A program made the translations under genes and the position numbers. Below, one piece after another: positions 1 through 9,105 of a DNA stretch of 60,435 nucleotides. Each line of letters begins with the position of its first letter. The first letter of the stretch is position 1. The stretch covers positions 1 through 60,435 of the forward strand of contig JBBHKE010003282.1 of the NCBI GenBank assembly GCA_037447655.1, read 5' to 3'. The stretch comes from Zygnema cylindricum (taxonomy: Eukaryota > Streptophyta > Zygnematophyceae > Zygnematales > Zygnemataceae). Below the pieces are notes generated by a model. It did no database searches and was not told the origin of the DNA. It was given only the letters and a program-made list of their open reading frames with translations.

Positions 1-33
<33 letters not shown>
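1..33. repeat. (GA)n microsatellite at the left edge
   Basis: Nearly pure GA dinucleotide repeat. Read on the minus strand it is a long CT tract downstream of the GT donor at 87, so it may be the pyrimidine tract before the next exon of the host gene, which would lie outside the window. That role is inference. Confidence 0.8.
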
Positions 34-34
<1 letters not shown>

Positions 35-87
35 CCAAAGGCGCACATGAAAAAAAAAACATCGTCCTTAAAAATGCACATCCTCAC

Positions 88-431
88 CTCGAGTATGATT
101 CCCACAAGAAGCATGACAGCCGTACTTCCCGCCATAAAGGCCAAAAGAGCAACCTTCCATCGAGAAAATGGAGGCTGCACTTCTGGCCACCCTCCCCCGA
201 TCGCTTGACCAGCCTCCATTTCACTCATAGTAAACATTGACCTCTCCTCGTCTTCTCGACCCTCGTCCTCTCTCCCCACACTTCCCATCGAGTAGTCGGA
301 CGCGGGTATGTGTTCCATTGGACTCCGACCCACTTGAGAAGACTCTTCTGAGTCGTCCCCTCTCTCGATGACAGCTGGCAAGCCGTACCGTTGTGCATCC
401 ACTTGCTCTTGGGAGAAAGGTCGAGGAGATT
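88..431 (-). CDS. Host gene, exon 2 (partial gene): acidic Ser-rich segment plus membrane anchor
   Basis: On the minus strand a pyrimidine-rich tract ending in CAG (434-432) precedes an open stretch of 2 nt plus 114 codons, which stops at a GAG|GTGAGG donor (88/87). The two leading bases (AA) complete the single base left by exon 1, so the splice phases agree and the reading frame continues. The encoded part is rich in Ser, Glu and Asp (for example SPESPRPFSQEQVDAQRYG near its start). It ends in a strong hydrophobic helix, WKVALLAFMAGS... through LLVGIIL (159-91), with a basic residue before it, consistent with one transmembrane segment close to the exon end. The gene continues past the left edge. 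I do not recognise the family. No other reading frame of this stretch looks like protein. The exon model is inference from splice signals and phase; transcript data would settle it. Confidence 0.62.
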
Positions 432-840
432 CTGGTGAAGGAGAGAACAGTTAAGAACAATGCTTGTTAGAGGAACAGTGATCTCTCGGGGAACAATATG
501 CTCTGGGAAAATTAATACTTAACTGAGGAAAGTCGACGAGATTTTGGCCAAACAGAATTCAATTTTGGCGTTAAGAAGGATACTTGCTCGAGGAACAATT
601 ATCTCAGAAGGAACAAGCTTATATGGGGAAATTAATGCTTGATCCTCTTCTGGTAAAAAAATAGTCTTTGGGTTGAGATTTGTTCGAGGTATAAAAAGGT
701 ACTTTTTAGGAAAATAATACTCCTTAGGATTTAAAAAAATTGCAGATAACACAACACTCTTTAGAGTAATATTAGAGGATCTTGGAGGGGAGAGATTCAA
801 AATCTTCTGGGACGAGAAGAATAGGTTCTTAAGGTTTTTG
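432..840 (-). repeat. Degenerate direct repeats on the acceptor side of intron 1
   Basis: Read on the plus strand, the stretch from GTCGAGGAGATTCTGG (about 419) through GAGGAACAGTGATCTC, GGGGAACAA, GGGAAAATTAATACTT recurs from about 531 as GTCGACGAGATTTTGG through GAGGAACAATTATCTC, GGAACAAG, GGGGAAATTAATGCTT. A weaker third version may start near 800 (CTTCTGGGACGAGAAG). Unit length is roughly 110-120 bp. The first unit overlaps the exon 2 start and its acceptor, so the others are decayed copies of that boundary. Confidence 0.55.
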
Positions 841-1063
841 GGGGGAGTGAGTTTCCAGCAAGAAGATATAAATAATACAGTTAAACGGTGAACTTAGAAG
901 GGCTACAAACAATTAAAGACGAGGAGCAAAAGGGAGGGAGGAGAAAAGGAGGGAGTGGAAGAGAGGCAAAAGAAGGAAGGGGAGATCTACCATCAATTAG
1001 AGCAGACTGGACTTCATTTCTTAAGAATATTATCCTCAAATACAATAAACCTCCTGCGATATT

Positions 1064-1288
1064 CTACAGCTGCATTGAATCAGAGCTGGTAAAACTACTA
1101 TAGTCTCCAACAAAGAGAGAAACTAATTTCCCATTGTCGACCGTGTTGATTGACAAATAAAACGGTATCAAATTTGTCACAGTTTTGAAGTTAAGACTCA
1201 AGATGGATGCCAAGTCCTCCTCTTTGATGTTCCTACGGAGCACTATTATCAGTTCCTGACCGTCAGAATTTAGGAGATTCAATGTCAT
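1064..1288 (-). other. Open frame inside intron 1, possible cassette exon
   Basis: A minus-strand frame of 74 codons with protein-like composition (for example DGQELIIVLRRNIKEED, then FKTVTNLIPFYLSINTV) ends in a stop. A weak acceptor (GACGGTCAG) lies near its start. Inclusion would place a stop before the membrane segment, giving a shorter soluble product. I find no clear donor and no family match. It could equally be chance or a decayed insertion. Confidence 0.22.
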
Positions 1289-1615
1289 GGAAAAGGAGAC
1301 GCATATGAGGGAAGAATTTTGTGCATTTGACTCCAGACAGCCTCAAAAGGGCATTAACTTAATAAGCCCACTTGAGCAAAAAATCCGTAATCCAGCCGTT
1401 ACCGATCTTTTTGCAAGACAAAAACTGTCAAATTATGCAATGTGGAACAAAGGAAGACCAGAAAGGTCACACTAAAATCGATTCCATCCTTTCAAAACAA
1501 GGCTTCCTTTGTCCTTCTCCCGCTTCAAACCTCCCTGTGTTAATTTCAAAACTCCAGTTTACTGCAAATCCCTGTACCCTTCCCTTGCCCCTCGGACTGA
1601 GCCAAGCCATTGTAC

Positions 1616-2510
1616 CTGCAATGACAGCTGTCGCCTCGGCAAGTGTCTTTGCAAAAACCTCCGCAAATTCGGCGTTTTCGTCGAGTTCCATAGTTGCTCT
1701 ATTAATAATGTGATGTAGTTTCTGCAACCCTGGGTCAGGCCTCCGCTTTTGTGGTATATTTGGCCTTAACTTCATGGGAACAGGAGGCAACATTCCCGCC
1801 GACCGTCTCAAACCGTGACCTTGTAACGTAATTCCGGCCGTTATTCCCACAGGGACTCCATACGTAACAAGGTTTTCTTTCTCAGGACCAGGGCCACTCA
1901 AAGCTGTCGATTGTGCCTCAGTTGTATTAGGAACGGACGGTTCTCGACTCTCTACTAAAGGTGAATTTCCACCTCCTGTGCCGATGGTTCCACCACTTGT
2001 TACAGCGACTTCTCCGTTTTCTGTAACTCTGTCAGCTGCTTCAGTTGGTGCAGCAGCGGCTCCCGAGGATTCCGTACTCGACAACGGCGAAGCCGAAAAA
2101 TCTCTCTCTCCAGTTTTTCTTTTGACGTTCCCATCTCCGTCTTCCATTACTTCGGACAGTGGAGAACTTTCCAAACTGCCTCCGAAAGAAACCGTCCCCT
2201 GGAACCGCGGCGATAACGTCGAGTCCGTTCTCGCCGAAGTGCCAGCTGTCACTCCATTCCTGTAATGAAGAGGTCCGGATAAAAACTTTTGCCGTAGCTT
2301 CGGAGTCAGCTTCGGACTGCTGGTTTGAGGAGAGAGACGCTCCACAAACTCCCCTGTACCGAAGGGCCAACCGACAAGATCCTCAGCCATGGGGGGAACT
2401 TCCAAGTCACTTGGTTTTGAGACAGTCAAATCGGAAACAGTTCGCCGAATTCTCGATATCGCCGCCATATCGGAATTGGAACTCGAACTCTCGGATTGTT
2501 TTTCGATCAT
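1616..2510 (-). CDS. Host gene, exon 1: Ser/Gly-rich N-terminal region, family unknown
   Basis: It opens at ATG 2510 and runs 298 codons plus 1 nt to a CAG|GTACAA donor at 1616. The N-terminus is Ser-rich (MIEKQSESSSSNSDMAAIS). Next comes a conserved-looking block (RRTVSDLTVSKPSDLEVPP, then VGWPFGTGEFVERLSPQ). A low-complexity Ser, Gly, Ala and Glu region follows. The last part is Pro- and Arg-rich with a probable helix (LHHIINRATMELDENAEF, EVFAKTLAEATAVIA). No signal peptide is visible. Together with exon 2 this gives 413 residues before the left edge: a probable cytosolic, possibly phosphorylated N-terminal region tethered by a C-terminal helix. I do not recognise the family. Base composition and codon use differ from the surrounding transposons, supporting a real host gene. 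A single frame open for nearly 900 bases is the main evidence. The start is the first ATG of the frame; an upstream untranslated exon is possible. Confidence 0.66.
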
Positions 2511-3435
2511 GTCGTTTGGTTCGTGGTTTTCGAATCGGTGTTAAAGCGATTGAAGTAATTGGGGACTGGTTTAGGGTTTGTCCTTCTCGGATGATGTTAA
2601 GAGTAAGTGGAAAAAGGTGAAGTTTTTCGGAAGAATGAAAAAAAATAATTGTACTTTTAGGTCGAAAGTACATACTTTTTTCGGCTTCACGACTGTTCAC
2701 TAATCGTTTTGTATCGGAGGATTGCATTAAGATTGGATTTGAAATCGAATTCGAGCAATTTTCTCCGGTTTTCCCGACACATTTTGGTCCACATTTTTTT
2801 TTTTTTATAGACTGACCTAAAAGGAGCTTCTTCTTTTGAAAATCACATTGCATCGATTGAATCAAAACTGAAAACTTTCATAAAAGAGCTAACCTCTTAA
2901 CAAAAAAGGGAAACCTCCACTAACTATAGCTTTCCCAGGTTTTAAACCGTAATAATATAATCTATCAATTTCAATTTTCGAACTTCATGAAACACTTGTG
3001 ACTTCGGTGACAAAATACCGTACCATCCTCACTAATTATGGCCCTCATGTTTCCTAAGAGCTAGAGGGGAAGAGCGAGAGAGAGAGAGAGGTTACAGAGT
3101 GAGAGAGAGAGAGAGGGAGGGAGGTTTGCGCGGAAGATTTGAACTGACAAGGTTTGGTGGATTGTGTCCTGGAGCGCCTGGGCGCACTGAACTCTGGCAG
3201 GGAGTGCACGGAAGAGGACCGACCAAGTGGAAAAGTGGCGCGCAGCGGTTGGCTCCGGGCCGAGAGGGACAGCCGTACTGCAATCATCCGTACATGATTT
3301 ATGCTCGCTTCGTACACGGGAATACTGGGTCAGAATTGGGTAGGATTTGATTTTATCTGTCGGGACTCGTGGACGAGGCGTGCCTTCACTGTAGCTTGCT
3401 TGACTGGGCGGGAGTTTGCGTACACTGCTCAACTA
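2511..3435. other. 5' flank of the host gene
   Basis: No gene recognised. GA-rich tracts at 3069-3120 read as CT-rich on the minus strand, the strand of the host gene. Pyrimidine patches of this kind are common near plant transcription starts, so this could be promoter or leader sequence. That is inference. A minus-strand frame of 123 codons at 3061-3432 has low complexity at one end and no recognisable domain. Confidence 0.35.
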
Positions 3436-3456
3436 CACCGTGAATCGCTATTAGTG
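3436..3456 (+). repeat. Lone terminal repeat of the TA-flanked element family
   Basis: It reads CACCGTGAATCGCTATTAG preceded by TA, the same terminus as elements M1 and M3. No matching inverted end was found before 3646, so this looks like the remnant of a broken copy. Confidence 0.45.
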
Positions 3457-3648
3457 GAGAAACGATTTTAGTGTGGGTTAAAAATAGTGTTACTAACGCC
3501 ATTAATAAATCTGAGTGCGCTTTCCCGAGTCGACGCCACGCACTTTCATTTGTCGACGCCGTCATCCGACGCTTTTTATAAAAGCCGCGACCGAATTAGA
3601 GTGACTGACGCTGACAAAGATGGACAGCGTTGGTACTACTGTACTGTA

Positions 3649-4207
3649 CACCGCCAATCGTTATTAGCGTTGTGTACGCTAATTCCGTCCCGCTTTTTTT
3701 TTTTTTTATTCTCCAATAGTGCAGTTCATTCTATTTTTTTCTTTATTCTATTTAGGGTTATTTTCAGTACGTTGTCTCTTAAATAGAATGGTGTACGGTC
3801 AGTGTCAGGCCGTACATAAATAATGTACCTTTTTAAGTTAAAAGTACAATAAATTAGTTTTAGTAACCACGGACGCATGAGAATGTGCGTACGAAAAAGG
3901 AAAAAAATCCAGGTTGTAAAAAATCCCGCTCGCACATATTCGTCCGACAGCCGCGTTTCGACCGTGTGAATGTACGATTTGTGTACGATTTGTCAGATTT
4001 TGTACGGAGACCTATATTAGTGTAAGCATCTTTGCGACCGACATTTTTTTTTTCAAAGATCCAAATTACCATAACCAAACAATTAGAATGTATGATTTTT
4101 TCCAAAATTTTCAAATTCTTAAATAGCGTACACCACGGTAATTATTTTTATACGCTAAAAAAACTTACACGCTAAAAAAACTTACACGCTAATAACGATT
4201 GGCGGTG
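3649..4207 (+). mobile_element. MITE-like element M2, TA target duplication
   Basis: Terminal inverted repeats: CACCGCCAATCGTTATTAGCG at the left and its complement at the right (ends 4207), with TA on both outer sides (3647-3648, 4208-4209). The interior is AT-rich, has GTACGG-type words and encodes no transposase that I can see. A TA duplication with inverted ends is the signature of Tc1/mariner-type elements. A second copy, in opposite orientation, lies at 7008-7548. Confidence 0.7.
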
Positions 4208-4219
4208 TACAGTACTGTA

Positions 4220-4708
4220 CACCGTGAATCGCTATTAGCGTAATGAAATAGATAGCGTAATGAAACAATTAGCGTACTTTACGGTAAATTGTGTTTTTTC
4301 GGGTACACCATGATACTAATTTATCATGTACTCTAATTTGTAAACTGCTTTGTAAAAATTTTCAGCACATAATATGTCCACACTAAAAAACAAATTTGTA
4401 CGAAACTGTTCAAATCGTACGCCGTCGCGTTTTTTTGACATCTGCGTATGCCGGAAAATATTTACGCAATTATATATTATTATATTTTCTGTACTTTTAA
4501 ATATAAAAATGTACGGTGTAGTACAGATATAACAGTCCGTACACCACACTATTTAAAAGGGAACTAAATTACAGTTATGAACCGCATTGAGCGGGGTACC
4601 TCAAATAACGTGCAAAAACATTTAGCGTACTTTATTCTATTTGAGAATTTGCCCCAAAAAAAGGGGTACCCCAATTAGCGTCATGTACGCTAATAGCGAT
4701 TCGCGGTG
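4220..4708 (+). mobile_element. MITE-like element M3, TA target duplication
   Basis: It starts CACCGTGAATCGCTATTAGCG and ends with CGCTAATAGCGATTCGCGGTG, flanked by TA. It abuts M2 on the left and M1 on the right with only a few bases (CAGTACTG, CTG) between the ends. The interior has no coding capacity. Confidence 0.6.
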
Positions 4709-4715
4709 TACTGTA

Positions 4716-4933
4716 CACCGTGAATCGCTATTAGGGTTAATAATTTTTTCGCCACTTAAGACATCCTTTCTCCGTACACACTTTTCCGATTTTCAATTTG
4801 AGACCGCCAATCGGAAGCTGAGAATATTAAATTTCAATCGCAACCGTCAGATCTTCAATCGGATATGTTTGTACGGAGAAAATATGTTTTAAGAGACCAA
4901 AAAAAACATCAGCACTAATAGCGATACACCGTG
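4716..4933 (+). mobile_element. MITE-like element M1, TA target duplication
   Basis: 218 bp, almost entirely a long imperfect inverted repeat. The left arm reads CACCGTGAATCGCTATTAG followed by GGGTTAATAATTTTTTCGCC and a CTCCGTACA block; the right arm is its complement with differences. The interior contains AGACCGCCAATCGGAAGCTG. A copy with the interior inverted lies at 6785-7000. Confidence 0.7.
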
Positions 4934-4935
4934 TA

Positions 4936-5927
4936 GCGTTCACAAACAGTTTTTCCACTGTTACGGCTCTCGGTTGGAATGACGTGGAACATTCTGAACT
5001 GGAAATCAATTTAACGTTGGGGAAAAAAATAATCAATACTGCTAACTCTATTTTCTGTTAAGCAAAGCCGTGACTGAGCTACAGTCTGTAGTGTGGGCTA
5101 GCCCCATACTTAACTCGTTGGGCTGTTTTTTTTTGAACAACTGAAACGAAATGTATCGAATGGTACAATGGCCTCTACGAAGAAAAGAATTGACCTAATT
5201 GAGAAACCGAATCGTATCGTATCGGGATTAAGATGCTGACACGTGTGTAACAATCTTTCAGCAACCAAGATTGTACTGAAAAATTTGCTTTCCTGTAAAT
5301 TACTGGCACACGTATTTTATAACAGTACGCCTGGGAAATAACTTGGATAACTGAAACCATTTTGAGCCAATCGGGTACGTCAAAAATATACGGCGATTAC
5401 CGAGTTTTGCATAAGTGATACATAAAACTAAATAAATATACAAAAACATAAATATTTTATAGATACATTACATATTTATGTGTACATATATGCATAAATT
5501 TCTGGTATTAATTAGCGAATGATTTTTCTATTAAGTTTGTTTTAAAATTTTATCGGACACGTGATGCGTTTTTTACACAAATTCTTGGTCAGCTTCCGCA
5601 ATATTTTCAAAGCAAAAGATTCTTGTTATAGTTTATAACTTTATGTAGATTCAATTTTTATGTGACATGGAGCTACAATAATTTCGCACTATAACAGTAT
5701 TCGTTCAATTCATAGTTCAAAAGTAGGCGTTTTTATGATAGGCCATTGGTCGGCGCCTTTATCGTAAGTTGTGTTATGGGCTTTTCATGTGATTTTCTTA
5801 GATCGCTACTTTGATCAGCGATCGTCCGATCATTCGAATATGACGGTGTAAATAAATTTTTTTGGTCCGAATGTTTTAATTGGTCCGAATAGGTCCGAAT
5901 AAAATATGGGTCTTAAGGTCATATTGT
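4936..5927. other. AT-rich spacer, no gene recognised
   Basis: It contains no convincing reading frame. The only structure I see is a short run of GGTCCGAAT(A) repeats at about 5862-5900 next to the hAT-type MITE. Confidence 0.6.
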
Positions 5928-5935
5928 ATGTTTTG

Positions 5936-6277
5936 TAGTGTTGGGTATCGAGGACCTTTTGCCGATATTCGATATATATCGAATTTCAGGTACCAGATAA
6001 TCGATATATCGCTTCGATATATCGAAACCCAAACCATCTCGATATATGGTATCGCTGATATATCGAGGCATTTTTTTTTTCAAAACCCCCCCACTGAGCG
6101 ATATCCGTACGAATTTCGTACTATTTCCCGTACTATGATTGTACGGACACTCAGTTTTTTCGATATATATCGCGATGATTTATGTTGGTCCCGGTACGAT
6201 ATATCGAGGAATCGGCTCGATCAATATATCGAATATCGAAATTATCGCGATATGAATTTACCCGATACCCAACACTA
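5936..6277. mobile_element. hAT-type MITE, 342 bp
   Basis: Terminal inverted repeats TAGTGTTGGGTATCG / CGATACCCAACACTA are flanked by a perfect 8-bp duplication ATGTTTTG (5928-5935 and 6278-6285). An 8-bp duplication with TAGTG-type ends is typical of the hAT superfamily. The interior is packed with GATATATCG palindromes and has no coding capacity. Confidence 0.85.
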
Positions 6278-6285
6278 ATGTTTTG

Positions 6286-6784
6286 CATACAATAGGCATA
6301 TTGTATGGGCCTACTTTCACCTACTTTTGAACTATGGTTCACTTTCAATTGGGGCATCCCGTAATTATTGCTAATAAAGTAATAATAATGTAATAAATTA
6401 CCATTCACGAGTCGGTGTACCGTATTTATGAACGTGCTGTACAAAAAAGAATAAGACAAAAGTTTCATCATATGATCATATTATACAGCAGCTCGTAGCT
6501 GTAAAATATTTATGATGCACGTATCGTTCGTACAAAAATAATCTTTTATGTCGTCAGTATGGTACAAAAGTTTCATCATATGTTCATATCATACAGCTCG
6601 TAGCTGTAAAATATTTATAACGCACGTATCGTTCAAACAAGCTATATCTTTTCTGTCGTCAGTACGGTATATCCCATCGCCGAGCCAAAATTGGTATTTT
6701 GACTTCATTCTCGTAGGTCGTACAGAATGTATCGTATAAGAAAATATATTCGCACACCGATTTTCAACGCTGAACTGTACAGTA
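6286..6784. other. Spacer without a recognised gene
   Basis: Apart from the 108-bp tandem duplication listed next, I see nothing coding here. Confidence 0.5.
6456..6668 (+). repeat. Tandem duplication of about 108 bp
   Basis: ACAAAAGTTTCATCATATG begins at 6456 and again at 6564. Both units continue through CAGCTCGTAGCTGTAAAAT and CGCACGTATCGTTC-type sequence to GTCGTCAGTA-GGT, with scattered substitutions. Confidence 0.75.
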
Positions 6785-7000
6785 CACCGTGAATTGCTAT
6801 TAGGGTTAATGGATTTTTTGCCGCTTAAAACATCTTTTCCCGTACACGCTTGTCGGATTACAGATCTGACGGCTGCGATTGAAATCAAAGATTCTCACCT
6901 TCCGATTGGCGGTCTCCATTTAAAAATAAGACAAGTGTGTACGGAGAAAAGTTGTTTTAAGTGGCGAAAAAAATATTAACACTAATAGCGATACACGGTG
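6785..7000 (-). mobile_element. MITE-like element M1', inverted relative to M1
   Basis: 216 bp, with ends CACCGTGAATTGCTATTAG and CTAATAGCGATACACGGTG, flanked by TA. The interior is the reverse complement of the M1 interior (CAGATCTGACGG...CTTCCGATTGGCGGTCTC). Confidence 0.7.
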
Positions 7001-7007
7001 TACAGTA

Positions 7008-7548
7008 CACCGCCAATCGCTATTAGCGTAGAAGTTTCTTTAGCGTATATGAATACTTACCGTGGTTTACGCTAATTAAGAATTTGAAAATTTTGAAAAA
7101 AAACATACATTCTAATTGTTTAATAATTCTAATTCGGGTCTATGAAAAAAGTAAATGTAGGTCGCAAACATGCTTACACTAATATAGGTATTTGTACAAA
7201 ATCTGACAAATCGTACACAAATCATACGTTCACACAGTCGAAACGTGGTTGTTGGACGAATATATGCGAACGTGATATTTGAAAACCAGATTTGATCCCC
7301 TTTTTAGACCGCACATTCTCATGCCTAAACAATACTTTTTCACTTAAAAAGGTACGTTTTTGTACGGTCTGACTTTGACCGTACACCACACTATTTAAAA
7401 GATGACGTACTTCCGTTTTGTACGGTACTTGGAAAATAACCCTAAATGGCGTACATATAAAAATAGAATAAGCTACACTATTAGAGAATAAAAAAATAAA
7501 AAAGCGGGACAGATTTAGCGTACACTACGCTAATAGCGATTGGCGGTG
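7008..7548 (-). mobile_element. MITE-like element M2', inverted relative to M2
   Basis: 541 bp with ends CACCGCCAATCGCTATTAGCG and its complement, and TA at both outer sides. It abuts M1' through TACAG. The interior corresponds to M2 read backwards (for example the segments around 7190-7260 and 3950-4030). Confidence 0.68.
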
Positions 7549-8284
7549 TACTTTACAGTATTATAGTATAGGTACAATTTAACTACAGTACAGTACGTCG
7601 ACTTCTCTAATTCATAAGGTATTTAAATAGTGTGATTAACAGAATGTTGTCATTTCGTACTAAAACTGCTCATTATTTTGTAGTGTTGTGTATCGATAAG
7701 GATTTGCCGATAACCGATATGGGCCTTTTTTCAAGTAGTCGATAATCGATATATTGGTACGATATATAGTTATCAGTGATATCGCCGATAAATAACCGAT
7801 ATTTATCGGTTATTATTGGCGATAACACCGATATCGATAACTATTGGCGATATATGTACGGACCGTACGGGTGGGTGTACGCTTGTTATCCCCCCTACGC
7901 GCCCTAGTCACAACCCTTATCTACTAAGGTGCCTACCAATCAGATCATTTATACAAGCCAAAATTATTATAGCCGGCATAAATTTTGTACGACTTTAGAA
8001 CGGCTCCAATTAAAATGATGTTCCTTTCACATGCAACGCCATGGCTTTGTCCCTTTCTTCTTTGGGATCCACTGTGTAGAAACTAATGGTTTTATTAGTA
8101 TTTTCTAGGTGTGAAAAGAAATATAGAAGTCGAGGCAGTCTATCTCTAACTTCTCTCTCCAACTCTCAAACTTGTCGCAGTCACTGAGAAATTGGAGAGG
8201 AAGCTAGAGCCATGGCTACCTTGGCTATCCTGAGGTTCACGGGAATTTTATATTAGGGTTTATTTATTTAATTAAAATGTATGT

Positions 8285-8372
8285 GCCGGCGGCAGGATTT
8301 GATCCTTGGAACCTGCCGGCCGGCAGACACGGAATAGTCGGTAGCCTTAGCCGTTTAATCTAGCGGTGGTGT
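8285..8372 (-). other. Antisense tRNA-like segment in the A1 LTR
   Basis: On the minus strand, GATTAAACGGCTAAGGC resembles a Pol III A box. About 40 nt later, CAGGTTCCAAGGATCAAATC followed by CTGCC resembles a T-arm and B box. Equivalents sit at the same place in families D, E, H and in A3. It is not a functional tRNA gene as far as I can see. Confidence 0.4.
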
Positions 8373-8910
8373 TACCTAGTATATAGTTTGATAATTATTT
8401 AGATATGTATTAAAGCGGTAAACCATTTAACTGAAATGAATTACGGGATACATAGATCCAGTAATATATAATGTACGACTTACGGTACGGACACAAATCA
8501 GTACCGCGCATTTGTTTCGTAAATGAAACAAATACCGCGCATGTATTTATTACGGCTACGATTAAAAGCCGAATTTAATCGGACGGCCGGGAATAGCGCC
8601 GAGATCGCGGAGGAAGATTTCGGCGGTTTGTGGCCATCGCCACATCGGATGACGCGTGGCGAAATTCCGTTGGATTGTGGAATCTCCGGAGATTATGGCA
8701 CCGAATCCGGATTTGACATGTGTCAACATTTTGGCCATGTCGTACAATGTCCGTACATAAAGTACACCGGCAGCTGTACTTTTACGTACGGAACTCAATT
8801 CTGATTGGTTCCGTACATCAGTAGATAGAGTCTGTGAGAGAGATAGGACTTAGAAAAATTAGAAGATAGGACCCCCTCTCCCAGAGAGCTTCTGTACAAA
8901 AGGTCAACTT

Positions 8911-9032
8911 TGACCCTCCATAACTTACTGCTCAGGGGAGCAAATTCAGAGATTCTTTTTGCTATCAACTCAGGGGAGTCTTGTCTTCACAGGGGTGAAG
9001 TTGGTCAGAGTTTTTGTCTGCCAGGGTGGCAG
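8911..9032 (+). other. Row of small hairpins in the LTR leader
   Basis: Perfect short stems follow one another: GGTCAA-CT-TTGACC, GCTC-AGGG-GAGC (8930-8941), ACTC-AGGG-GAGT (8968-8979), CTTCAC-AGGG-GTGAAG (8985-9000) and CTGCCA-GGG-TGGCAG (9018-9032). Other families keep the pairing with different bases. Confidence 0.6.
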
Positions 9033-9105
9033 TTATTTTTGCTTAAACACAAAGGGGTCAGGATTATCCTAGAGGCTTCTTGGAAGCTGTCCACTCTGAG
9101 GACTT

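Larger units (their letters stand above)
432..1615 (-). other. Intron 1 of the host gene
   Basis: It is bounded by a TGCAG|GTACAA donor (1616/1615) and a TTCACCAG acceptor (432) with a good pyrimidine tract. Its length is 1184 bp. The acceptor-proximal third holds degenerate direct repeats, and the middle holds a 74-codon open frame that may be a cassette exon (see separate entries). Confidence 0.58.

Noticed and set aside
1978-2265. Plus-strand frames across 1978-2620
   Set aside because: They are antisense shadows of host gene exon 1.
3061-3432. 123-residue minus-strand frame as a host gene
   Set aside because: One end is CT-repeat coding (Leu/Ser low complexity), three overlapping frames on both strands are open, and no domain is visible.
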